Shown here piece after piece: positions 18,626 to 27,479 of a DNA stretch of 41,473 nt. A program made the position numbers and the translations under genes. The stretch lies in contig LBPS01000013.1 of the NCBI GenBank assembly GCA_000990325.1, positions 1-41,473 of the forward strand. Direction: 5' to 3'. Under the pieces are notes generated by a model. The model was not told the DNA's origin, ran no database searches, and saw only the letters and a list, made by a program, of their open reading frames with translations. This stretch comes from Candidatus Nomurabacteria bacterium GW2011_GWE2_34_25 (GTDB lineage: Bacteria > Patescibacteriota > Minisyncoccia > Phycocordibacterales > UBA9973). Each line of letters opens with the position of its first letter. Position 1 is the first letter of the stretch.

Positions 18626-20959
18626 ATGACCTCAAAAAAGAAAGTGTCTAGTTCTAAAAAAGTTGTCAAAAAAAGTGAGGAAGTTTTGGTTGAGAAAAAA
18701 GTAAGCAAGAATATTTTTATTAAAAGCGTTCTAAAAAGAGATGGAGTTTTAGTTCCTTTTGAATTTGAAAAAATAGTGAATGCTATTAATAAAGCTATGC
18801 TTGCAAGTGCTGAAGGGTCTATTGAAGATGCTAGAATGGTGGCCAATAGAGTACTGGACGAAATAGTTAAAATAGCCAAGAAATATAAGAACTTTTTGCC
18901 AACAGTTGAGGGTGTTCAAGATACTGTCGAGCAAGAACTTATGCTGTCTGATTTCGTTAAAACTTCTAAGAATTATATTCTTTATCGTGAGGAGCGAGCA
19001 CGACTTCGAGCTCATAGTTTAAGTGTGCCAGCACATTTAAAAAAACTAAATGAAGAAAGTAAGAAATATTTTAGGAATCCACTTTCAGAATTTGTTTATT
19101 ATCGCACATATGCAAAGTGGATTGAAGAAGAGGGAAGAAGAGAAACATGGATTGAGACGATCAATCGATATGTCGAATTCATGAAAAGTAAATTAGGAGA
19201 TAAACTTAAAGAAAGTGAGTACGATGAAGTTCGCGAAGCAATATTAAAACAAGAAGCGATGCCATCAATGAGACTTTTACAATTTGCGGGGAAAGCAGCT
19301 GATAAGACCAATGTCTGTGCTTATAATTGTTCTTTTATTGCACCTTCTAAATTTCAAGATTTCGGAGAAATTATTTATATCTCAATGTGTGGAACAGGAG
19401 TAGGATTCTCTGTTGAAAGTAAGAATATTCAATCTTTGCCTCAAATTAAAAATCAAACAGGTAAAAAGTTGCCAACCCACGTTGTCCCCGACTCAAAAGA
19501 AGGTTGGGCGGATGCATTTGTCCTTGGTATGAAAACTTGGTTTGATGGTAATGATATTGAATTTGATTTCTCTCAATTACGTCCAGCGGGAGCCAGATTG
19601 ATGACGATGGGAGGCAAGAGTTCCGGTCCAAAGCCCTTGATAGATCTACTTGGTTTTACTCGCGAGCGTATCTTACGACGACAAGGAAGACACCTAAGGA
19701 ATATAGACGCTCACGATATTATCTGTAAAATTGGAGAATGTGTCGTTTCTGGAGGTGTTCGTCGAAGTGCCCTTATATCGCTTTCAGATTTAGACGATTC
19801 CGAAATGCGTGACGCCAAGAATGGACAATTCTGGGCTAATGAGGGACAACGTATGCTTGCCAATAATTCTGCTGTTTATAATACAAAACCAACTGAGACA
19901 GAATTCTTGAAAGAATGGGTTGCTCTTATGGAATCTCAAACAGGCGAGAGAGGAATATTTAACCGTGGTTCTTTGTATACCTCATTACCTAAAAGAAGAA
20001 TCGAAAAATCAGCTGACTTTATAGGAGAGATGGGAACAAATCCATGTGGAGAAATAATTCTTCGTTCCAAACAATTTTGTAATTTATCAGAAGTTGTTGC
20101 TCGAGCCGAAGATACAGAAGAATCTCTAATGAGGAAAATTCGGGTAGCTACAATTATTGGTACATATCAATCCACTTTGACAAAGTTTGGGTATTTATCA
20201 AAAGAATGGAAAGATAATTGTGACGACGAAAGATTACTAGGAGTTTCAGTCACTGGGCAGTGGGATTCAAAATTAGCTCGAGATCCTCAAATATTAACAA
20301 AACTTCGATTGGAATCTATTCGTGTAAATAAAATATATGCTAAGAGATTTGGTATCAGCGAGTCAACCTGTATAACAGCTGTTAAGCCGTCAGGGACAGT
20401 TTCGCAAACAGTTGATTGTGCATCAGGAATGCATCCTCGACATGCTCCTTACTATATTCGTCGTATTCGTATTTCAGCTACAGACTCACTATTTAAAATG
20501 ATGAAAGATCAAGGGGTGCCTTATCATCCCGAAGTTGGACAAACTCTTGGTGAAGCCAATACTTTTGTTCTTGAATTTCCAATGAAAGCCCCGGTTGATG
20601 CTATTTGTAAAGATGATATATCTGCGATTGATCAGCTTGAACACTGGAAAATTGTTAAAGTGAATTATACTGAACACAATCCTTCGGTGACAGTGTCTGT
20701 GGGAGAGAATGAATGGATTCAAGTCGCACACTGGCTCTATCAGAATTGGGATATTGTCGGAGGGCTTTCATTCCTTCCACGTAGTAATCATGTTTATCAG
20801 CTTGCTCCATATGAAGCAATTGACGAGAAAACCTACAAAGAGCTTGTCAGTAAAATGCCAGACTTCGATTTTTCAAAAATTATAACTTATGAATTGAGAG
20901 ATGAAACAGAAGTCAAAAGGGAACTAGCTTGTGTTTCTGGTGTTTGTGATATAGTGTAG
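18626..20959 (+). CDS. nrdJ: Adenosylcobalamin-dependent (class II) ribonucleotide reductase
   Basis: ATP-cone N-terminus, NVCAYNCSFIAP, MCGTGVGFSVE, NPCGEIILRSKQFCNLSEV, AVKPSGTVSQTVDCASGMHPRHAPYYIRRIR, C-terminal CVSGVC. Confidence 0.93.
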   Translation: MTSKKKVSSSKKVVKKSEEVLVEKKVSKNIFIKSVLKRDGVLVPFEFEKIVNAINKAMLASAEGSIEDARMVANRVLDEIVKIAKKYKNFLPTVEGVQDTVEQELMLSDFVKTSKNYILYREERARLRAHSLSVPAHLKKLNEESKKYFRNPLSEFVYYRTYAKWIEEEGRRETWIETINRYVEFMKSKLGDKLKESEYDEVREAILKQEAMPSMRLLQFAGKAADKTNVCAYNCSFIAPSKFQDFGEIIYISMCGTGVGFSVESKNIQSLPQIKNQTGKKLPTHVVPDSKEGWADAFVLGMKTWFDGNDIEFDFSQLRPAGARLMTMGGKSSGPKPLIDLLGFTRERILRRQGRHLRNIDAHDIICKIGECVVSGGVRRSALISLSDLDDSEMRDAKNGQFWANEGQRMLANNSAVYNTKPTETEFLKEWVALMESQTGERGIFNRGSLYTSLPKRRIEKSADFIGEMGTNPCGEIILRSKQFCNLSEVVARAEDTEESLMRKIRVATIIGTYQSTLTKFGYLSKEWKDNCDDERLLGVSVTGQWDSKLARDPQILTKLRLESIRVNKIYAKRFGISESTCITAVKPSGTVSQTVDCASGMHPRHAPYYIRRIRISATDSLFKMMKDQGVPYHPEVGQTLGEANTFVLEFPMKAPVDAICKDDISAIDQLEHWKIVKVNYTEHNPSVTVSVGENEWIQVAHWLYQNWDIVGGLSFLPRSNHVYQLAPYEAIDEKTYKELVSKMPDFDFSKIITYELRDETEVKRELACVSGVCDIV

Positions 20960-20975
20960 ATTAAGTTTGAGTTTC

Positions 20976-21049
20976 GCAAGTATATGTAAAATTATTTTCG
21001 CTTTACCCTAAAGGGCTCCGACGCGACAAATAATTTTACATATACTTGC
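20976..21049. repeat. Long inverted repeat at 5' edge of the ECF-S-like gene
   Basis: GCAAGTATATGTAAAATTATTT ... AAATAATTTTACATATACTTGC, 22-nt perfect arms around a GC-rich core. Confidence 0.85.
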
Positions 21050-21073
21050 TTCACTATCGCTTTTGCAATCAGA

Positions 21074-21541
21074 TTGATACCATTTAGAGCTCCAAATGTG
21101 GAGCCTATTATGGCCACTATAATGCCATTTGGGAAAGTTTATGGTGGTCTTTATGCTTTCACATTTGGATTCTTTAGTATTGTATTGTTTGATGCTGTGA
21201 CTTCAGGACTTGGTATATGGACACTCGTCACGGCTTTGGCTTATGGTTCTCTTGGACTTGGTGCATCTTATTTCTTTAAGAATCGTTCTGGCTGGAAGAA
21301 TTATGCAGTATATGCAGTCATGGCGACAATTCTCTATGATGCTATTACAGGGCTTACTATTGGACCACTATTCTTTCATCAGTCATTCCTAGTGTCTTTA
21401 GTAGGACAGATTCCATTTACAGCTCTTCACTTGCTTGGGAATGTATCTTTTGCTATAGTACTTTCACCAGTTATTGAAAAATGGGTAGCAAGAGAAGAGA
21501 GGAGTGTCGTTAGAGTAGAAAAAGTTGTTTTGGTTAGTTAG
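21074..21541 (+). CDS. ECF-transporter S-component-like membrane protein (possibly 5'-truncated; TTG start in the ORF track)
   Basis: RLIPFRAPNVEPIMATIMPFGKVYGGLYAF..., 4-5 TM; next to cobalamin riboswitch and NrdJ. Confidence 0.65.
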   Translation: MIPFRAPNVEPIMATIMPFGKVYGGLYAFTFGFFSIVLFDAVTSGLGIWTLVTALAYGSLGLGASYFFKNRSGWKNYAVYAVMATILYDAITGLTIGPLFFHQSFLVSLVGQIPFTALHLLGNVSFAIVLSPVIEKWVAREERSVVRVEKVVLVS

Positions 21542-21562
21542 TCGTATTTTAAAAATTTAAAC

Positions 21563-21720
21563 CTATGTATTTGGAAGTGAGGTGTGATTCCTCCACTGTG
21601 CCGCAACGGTAATGCTCGTAAGAGATAAGTCCGATCTTAATACAATGGTGACCCCCGAGCAGGAGAAATCTACTATTATCTTTAGATAAAAGCCCCTGCG
21701 AAAGCAGGGGCTTTTATTGT
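21563..21720 (+). promoter_or_regulatory. Cobalamin riboswitch with downstream terminator
   Basis: GGAAGTGAGGTGTGATTCCTCCACTGTGCCGCAACGGTAA ... AAGTCCGATC...GGTGACC, then AGCCCCTGC-GAAA-GCAGGGGCTTTTATT. Confidence 0.8.
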
Positions 21721-21745
21721 AATCTTTATAAATTTATCAAATCAT

Positions 21746-22267
21746 ATGAAAACAAAAGAACAAAAAATTTTAATAGGAGGTTTGGTTATTTTATTAATTT
21801 TTATTATAAGCTTTCTCTATTTAAATTTTAATAGCAAAGAAAGTTTTGTAATTGATACTTTTAAGAAAGACGCTCAAATAGAAAATCTTCCAGAGCCACC
21901 TTCTACAAAAGAAGCAGTAAAAGTAGAAAAAGTATTACAGATAGAGTCTAAGGCTCTATCTGTAAATATGATCAAAGTTTCTTTAAATGTTTTCGATAAA
22001 AAATATGAAGTAGAGACAAAAGAAGGGACATCGGTGTTCGAAATGATGAAAATATTGGAAGAGAAGAGCACTCCTCTTAATACATTTAGCTTCCAATATA
22101 AAGAAGTTTCAGGATTGGGAAGCTTTATTACAGAGATAAATGGAGTAAAGGGAACTCCCGGGAAGTACTGGATGTATTATGTGAACGACAAGCTCGCTTC
22201 CGTCGGAGTCTCGCAATATATACTAAAAGATGGAGATATTATTAATTGGAAAAATGAAGGGATATAA
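21746..22267 (+). CDS. DUF4430 (transcobalamin C-terminal-like) membrane-anchored protein
   Basis: N-terminal TM; GTSVFEMMKILEE...FITEINGVKGTPGKYWMYYVNDKLASVGVSQYILKDGDIINW. Confidence 0.8.
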   Translation: MKTKEQKILIGGLVILLIFIISFLYLNFNSKESFVIDTFKKDAQIENLPEPPSTKEAVKVEKVLQIESKALSVNMIKVSLNVFDKKYEVETKEGTSVFEMMKILEEKSTPLNTFSFQYKEVSGLGSFITEINGVKGTPGKYWMYYVNDKLASVGVSQYILKDGDIINWKNEGI

Positions 22268-22270
22268 TTT

Positions 22271-24388
22271 ATGATAAAAAATATTTTAAAAAAGTTTATA
22301 GTTTTGTTTGGAATAGGATTTATTTTATTTGGATTTAATTTTACAAATGTAAATGCTGAAGAAATTTTTACACCTACACCACTTGAATGTACAGCACCTC
22401 AAATATTAAACGAAGCAGGGGATACTTGCGTTGACGTAGTCGCAACACCAGCAGTTTTAGTGTGTGTTCTACCTCAAGTAGAAGTTGCTGGAGTATGTAC
22501 TACTCCAGCAGTAGAGCCCACACCAGATCCTGTTCCAGACAAATTAAAAGAGCAAGTTGTTATTAGAAATGGAGATATTATCTTGTATGATGGATTTTAT
22601 GAACTACCCGAGTCAGGAATAATTTCGATTCCAGATAAAGATGGTGTTGCTCATGATATAGATGCACGTAGTGTCCTCGCTATATTTTACGGTATTGATA
22701 ATACTAGTGATAACTTTTCAATTTCTACGTTGGAATATAGTGGTGTTTATGATTCTCTGTACATGAAATGCTTAACTCCAAGTGGAGGAGAGAGCCTTTG
22801 TGATAACTGGCAGTATGTCGTAAACGATTCCTATCCATACGTTGGGATGGACAAAAATGTTTTAAGTGGAAATGAAAAAATTTACATATACTTTGGACAA
22901 CAGAATAGAGTTCTCTTAAATAAAAATTCAATAAAAGATAACGAAGAATTAAATATTACTGCTGAAAAGTATGACTATGAGCATAATCTTTGGCTTTCTC
23001 GTAGTGGGGTTACTGTAGGAGTTACCAAACCTGATCCAAATAATCCTTGGTCTCCAAATGATGAGATTCAAAAAAGGGTTGATGATACAACAGCCGTCGC
23101 CACTTTTTTATCTGTACCAGAGGGTGAATACAATGTAGGAATTAAAGAGGATTATTATTGGCCAACAGAAAAGCTAGTTGTTACTAAATTTGTTCCAGAA
23201 AATAATGGTGGTGGAGGTCCTATTACTCCTTTACCTCCTAAAACTTTTTCTATTTCAAAAGCTTTCGAATTCCTTTTATTAAACCAGAAGAGTGACGGCT
23301 CATTTGGATCTCCAATGTATACAGACTGGGTAGCGATAGCCTCCAAAGCGGGGGACAATGCCGACTTGAAATCAAAACTTGCAAATTATCTTAAATCAAA
23401 TCCTATAGATAGTGGAGTGGTCACTGACTATGAGAGGCGAGCGATGGCATTGATGGCTCTCGGTATAAATCCGTACAATGGGACAGATATAAATTATATA
23501 AATAAAATAATAGACAGCTTCGATGGAACACAATTTGGAGACACGAGCTTAATAAATGATGACATCTTTGCTTTGATAGTTTTAAAAAATGCTGGATATA
23601 CTGGAAGTGATGAAAAAATAGCTAAGGATGTTGATTATATAGTTTCTAAGCAGTTCTCAGATGGTTCATGGGGAAGTATAGATATGACAGGAGCAGGAAT
23701 ACAAGCCTTGAGAGGTTTTGAAAATATAAATGGAGTAGGTGAGGCAATATCAAAAGGAGAATCTTATTTAGTTTCAAATCAAAAAAGTGATGGAGGGTTT
23801 GGAAATTCTTTTGCAACATCTTGGGCATTGCAATCATTATTTACTAATAGCAATATATTAAGAGCAGAAGATTACTTAGTTTTGAAGCAACAGATAGACG
23901 GTGGATTAGAAAATATTGGTGATGACATAAACACTCGTGTATGGTCTACAGCTTACGCTATCCCAGCTATTCTACATAAACCATGGAGTAGTATAATGGA
24001 TAATTTCTCTAAGCAAGAAGTGGCTCCGTCATCATCACCATCATCTTCTTCTACGTCTTCTGGGTCGGAAGAAATAAAAAAGGAAATTGCCACTCCTGTT
24101 ATAGCAGTAGAAGAGAAGAAAGATATAGAAGTACTTCCAAAATTAGAAGATAAAAAAATAACTAAGTTAGCAATAAAACCAATAGTAAAAACAAGCGTAG
24201 TAAAAAATATAAAAGTAGAGAAGCCTGTATCTCAAAAATTAAAAGAGGAGGTTGTAAGGGGAAATCCTCTTTCTGCTAGCGCCATAGGGGCGAGCGAGTC
24301 AAATAATGGCTTCTTGTCTATAATTCATAATCTGATATCGAAGATAAAAGCTCCGTTTGTCTGGCTTCTTGTTAAGCTTGGATTCTGA
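22271..24388 (+). CDS. Secreted transcobalamin-like protein: DUF4430-like domain plus alpha/alpha-barrel prenyltransferase-type repeats, C-terminal anchor
   Basis: Signal peptide; LCDNWQYVVNDSYPYVGMDKNVLSGNEKIYIYFG; repeats SDGSFGSPMYTDWVAIA, SDGSWGSIDMTGAGIQALRG, SDGGFGNSFATSWALQSL. Confidence 0.75.
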   Translation: MIKNILKKFIVLFGIGFILFGFNFTNVNAEEIFTPTPLECTAPQILNEAGDTCVDVVATPAVLVCVLPQVEVAGVCTTPAVEPTPDPVPDKLKEQVVIRNGDIILYDGFYELPESGIISIPDKDGVAHDIDARSVLAIFYGIDNTSDNFSISTLEYSGVYDSLYMKCLTPSGGESLCDNWQYVVNDSYPYVGMDKNVLSGNEKIYIYFGQQNRVLLNKNSIKDNEELNITAEKYDYEHNLWLSRSGVTVGVTKPDPNNPWSPNDEIQKRVDDTTAVATFLSVPEGEYNVGIKEDYYWPTEKLVVTKFVPENNGGGGPITPLPPKTFSISKAFEFLLLNQKSDGSFGSPMYTDWVAIASKAGDNADLKSKLANYLKSNPIDSGVVTDYERRAMALMALGINPYNGTDINYINKIIDSFDGTQFGDTSLINDDIFALIVLKNAGYTGSDEKIAKDVDYIVSKQFSDGSWGSIDMTGAGIQALRGFENINGVGEAISKGESYLVSNQKSDGGFGNSFATSWALQSLFTNSNILRAEDYLVLKQQIDGGLENIGDDINTRVWSTAYAIPAILHKPWSSIMDNFSKQEVAPSSSPSSSSTSSGSEEIKKEIATPVIAVEEKKDIEVLPKLEDKKITKLAIKPIVKTSVVKNIKVEKPVSQKLKEEVVRGNPLSASAIGASESNNGFLSIIHNLISKIKAPFVWLLVKLGF

Positions 24389-24401
24389 TATAATATGTAA
24401 T

Positions 24402-24968
24402 ATGAAAACTAAATTTTTTGTTGTATTTATTGTGGTCACAGTTATTGTTGTAGGAGGATTAGGTGTTTTTGTGAATAGAGATACTTCAGGACCTTCAAAA
24501 TACGATGGTCTTGCTAAAGCTTTAAAAGATAAAGGGGCGGAGTTTTATGGGGCTTTTTGGTGTCCTCATTGCCAAGAACAAAAAGCTGAATTTGGTACTT
24601 CAAAAAAATATTTACCCTATATAGAATGTGCAAATACAGACAATACAGTAAAACAGATCTGTATTGATGAAAAGATAGAAGGATATCCCACATGGAGGTT
24701 TAAAGATGGGATTACTATTAACTCTGAAAAAGAACCATTAATTTGTGAAATAAAAACTGATAAAAACGTAGGTCCAGAATTTTGTAAGGATAGGTCTTCT
24801 CAATACTATAGAACTTGGATATTCCCTGATTATGGTTTTTCTGTAAGAAGTCCTATCGATCCAATTAAAGATGGAATTATTTGGAAATTTCCTTCAGGAG
24901 CAGAAGCTAGTGGGAAAATGCCACTTTCATCATTGGCCGAACAAATTCAATTTAGCCTACCTCAATAA
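24402..24968 (+). CDS. Membrane-anchored thioredoxin-like (Dsb-type) protein
   Basis: FYGAFWCPHCQEQKAEFG CxxC; TATAAT 7 nt before ATG 24402 (ORF track start 24357 is upstream of this promoter). Confidence 0.8.
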   Translation: MKTKFFVVFIVVTVIVVGGLGVFVNRDTSGPSKYDGLAKALKDKGAEFYGAFWCPHCQEQKAEFGTSKKYLPYIECANTDNTVKQICIDEKIEGYPTWRFKDGITINSEKEPLICEIKTDKNVGPEFCKDRSSQYYRTWIFPDYGFSVRSPIDPIKDGIIWKFPSGAEASGKMPLSSLAEQIQFSLPQ

Positions 24969-24969
24969 T

Positions 24970-25518
24970 ATGCCTGCATATTTAGAAATTGTAAATAAAA
25001 CTTTATCATTAGGAACAATCTTTCTACAAGCTGTTATTTTAATGATTTTGGTAACATTGATTTTGTTTCGAAAAAGGGATAATCCATTGTTATTGTTTTT
25101 TAAAAAATATACATTCCTCTTTGGTTTTCTTGGAGCCTTAGGAGCTTTTGCTTTGTCTATATTTTATTCTAATTTTGTTGGATTTCCTCCTTGTGAACTT
25201 TGCTGGATACAAAGAATTTTCTTATATCCACAATTGATACTTTTTGGAATGGAATTATACAAAAGAGATCGATCAATTGTCGATTTTAGTATTGTCTTTG
25301 CAATCCTTGGATCTATCACTTCTATTTACCATATATACGTTGAAGCTGGTGGTACGAGAGGTCTAGCCTGTGCTGATCCATCACATGGGGGAGTTTCTTG
25401 TGCGGTTAGATATATATATGAATTCGGATATGTCACAATGCCAATCATGGCTCTCACCTTATCGTTATTTATCATCGTACTTCTGGTTAATTATAAATAC
25501 ATGGCGAGAGTTAAATAA
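24970..25518 (+). CDS. Disulfide bond formation protein, DsbB/BdbC family
   Basis: FPPCELCWIQRIFLYPQ motif, 4 TM, second Cys pair ACADPSHGGVSC. Confidence 0.88.
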   Translation: MPAYLEIVNKTLSLGTIFLQAVILMILVTLILFRKRDNPLLLFFKKYTFLFGFLGALGAFALSIFYSNFVGFPPCELCWIQRIFLYPQLILFGMELYKRDRSIVDFSIVFAILGSITSIYHIYVEAGGTRGLACADPSHGGVSCAVRYIYEFGYVTMPIMALTLSLFIIVLLVNYKYMARVK

Positions 25519-25521
25519 ATT

Positions 25522-25566
25522 TAAAAAAACAAAAAATCTCTGCTTAGACAGAGATTTTTTGTTTTA
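25522..25566. terminator. Intrinsic terminator
   Basis: AAAACAAAAAATCTCTG-CTTAGA-CAGAGATTTTTTGTTTT. Confidence 0.85.
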
Positions 25567-25586
25567 TATTTGATATACTAATGTAT

Positions 25587-27350
25587 ATGCATATTGATGA
25601 GGGGACAATTGTAAATCTTTTAAATACTTCTGGGCTTGTCAGTAAGACTGATGTAGCCATGGCGCAAAAGAAAGCCAAAGAAACTAATCAAACACTAGGT
25701 TCTGTTTTGATGAGTGAAGGAAAACTCACTGAAAAAGATTGGAATAGCATGCAGGCTGTTTCACTCGGGATTCCATTTGTTAGCTTAAAGGGTGAACATA
25801 TTTCGCCAGAAGTTTTGAATTTGATTCCTGAACCAATTGCCCGTAACAATAATATCATTGCTTATAAAAAGTCTACTTTAGGTCTTGAAGTAGCAATGCT
25901 TGATGTAGACAATTTGCCAGTTATCGACTTTATCAAAAAGAAAGTGGGGCTTCGAATCCTGCCACGCATGACTTCTTCTGATTCTATTAAAGAAGCTCTT
26001 TCTTTGTATAAGAAAAGTTTACAGGCTGACTTTGAAGATATTATTAAAAAAGAAAGCAATTCTTTAAATCCGATTGCGGACAGTTCTTTTATGGGTGAGA
26101 AGTTTAATAATTCCGAAAAAACAGAGAAAGAATTAGCTGAAGATTTACCAATTGTGAAGATTGTTGACACCCTTATTTCACACGCTATTTTGCAGGGATC
26201 ATCGGATATTCATATTGAGCCAGGAGAAGAATCATTGGTAGTTAGATATCGTATTGATGGAATTTTACATGATGCCATGGTATTACCCAAAGATACCGCT
26301 CCTGGAATAGTTGCTCGCATAAAAGTGTTATCCAATTTAAAACTTGACGAGAAACGTCTTCCTCAGGATGGTAGATTTAAAATTATAAATGATTCTGGTC
26401 GCGTTTCTTTTCGTGTTTCAACTCTCCCTACGTATTTTGGAGAAAAGACTGTTATCCGTATATTACGAGAAAATGCCAAAGGATTTTCTTTGGAAGGACT
26501 TGGTTTCCATGGAGAGGCATTAGAGAGAATACATAGAGGAATGAAGAAAAGAAATGGAATGTTGCTTGCTGCAGGACCAACTGGTTCTGGTAAGACGACG
26601 ACACTATATACAATGCTCGACATATTAAATACACCAGATGTAAATATATCAACCGTTGAAGATCCAATCGAATATCAGATGGCCAGAATTAATCAAACAC
26701 AGACAAAGTCAGAGATTGGGTTAACTTTTGCCAATGGGCTCCGAACTCTTCTTCGTCAGGACCCTGACATAATAATGGTTGGAGAGATTCGTGATGGAGA
26801 AACAGCTTCTTTGGCAGTTAATGCTTCTTTGACAGGGCATTTGGTTCTTTCAACAATTCACACCAATTCAGCTGCAGGAGCAATTCCTCGTATGATAGAT
26901 ATGGGAGTAGAACCTTTTCTAATTGTTTCAACAGTCAAGACGGTTATTGCTCAACGTTTGGTTCGTAAACTCTCAGAAGAAAAAGAAAAATACTTTTTGA
27001 GTGAAGTAGAATTAAAGGCTCTAGGGAAGGTTGTTAATCTAGATATTGTTCTTGAAACTTTAAAGAAAGAAAAAATAGTAAAAGAAGATGCCAAGTGGCC
27101 CGATATTCCTTTCTATAAACCAAAACCAAATAAAGATTCCCCTGATGGATATAAGGGACGAGTAGGGATTCATGAGGTACTAGAAGTAAGTTCAACGATC
27201 AAAGAGTTAATTTTAAAAAATTCCTCAACAGACGATTTGGAGAAAACAGCCAAAAAAGAAGGAATGATGACAATGCTTGAAGACGGAATCTTCCTAGTGG
27301 CATCGGGAGTTACTTCTACCGAAGAAGTACTACGTGTGGTTTCTGAATAA
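25587..27350 (+). CDS. pilB: Type IV pilus assembly ATPase (PilB/GspE family)
   Basis: Walker A AAGPTGSGKTTTLYT, DIHIEPGEESLVVRYRIDG, RQDPDIIMVGEIRD, TGHLVLSTIHTN; TATACT 7 nt before ATG 25587. Confidence 0.93.
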   Translation: MHIDEGTIVNLLNTSGLVSKTDVAMAQKKAKETNQTLGSVLMSEGKLTEKDWNSMQAVSLGIPFVSLKGEHISPEVLNLIPEPIARNNNIIAYKKSTLGLEVAMLDVDNLPVIDFIKKKVGLRILPRMTSSDSIKEALSLYKKSLQADFEDIIKKESNSLNPIADSSFMGEKFNNSEKTEKELAEDLPIVKIVDTLISHAILQGSSDIHIEPGEESLVVRYRIDGILHDAMVLPKDTAPGIVARIKVLSNLKLDEKRLPQDGRFKIINDSGRVSFRVSTLPTYFGEKTVIRILRENAKGFSLEGLGFHGEALERIHRGMKKRNGMLLAAGPTGSGKTTTLYTMLDILNTPDVNISTVEDPIEYQMARINQTQTKSEIGLTFANGLRTLLRQDPDIIMVGEIRDGETASLAVNASLTGHLVLSTIHTNSAAGAIPRMIDMGVEPFLIVSTVKTVIAQRLVRKLSEEKEKYFLSEVELKALGKVVNLDIVLETLKKEKIVKEDAKWPDIPFYKPKPNKDSPDGYKGRVGIHEVLEVSSTIKELILKNSSTDDLEKTAKKEGMMTMLEDGIFLVASGVTSTEEVLRVVSE

Positions 27351-27360
27351 AAGGAATGAA

Positions 27361-27479
27361 TCCCGTTAGAAGCCGCGGTCACGGGATAAAAAAGTAAATT
27401 AATAATAAATATTTTAAATAAAAAATAGTAAGTTGTGTTAGTTATAGAAATATAACGACCGCGACCTGCTTCTAACGGG
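27361..27479 (+). mobile_element. Non-coding start-codon element (family A), copy 1, 119 bp
   Basis: TCCCGTTAGAAGCCGCGGTC ... GACCGCGACCTGCTTCTAACGGG; flanked by ATGAA (27356-27360 and 27480-27484). Confidence 0.85.

Noticed and set aside
20976-21049. Assigning the 20976-21049 inverted repeat firmly to family B
   Set aside because: The core (CGCTTTACCCTAAAGGGCTCCGACGCG) only loosely resembles the reverse complement of the family B core; treated as a separate observation.
24001-24062. Simple TCATCACCATCATCTTCTTC repeat
   Set aside because: Encodes a Ser-rich linker (PSSSPSSSSTSSGSEE) in a secreted protein; low-complexity codon usage suffices as explanation.
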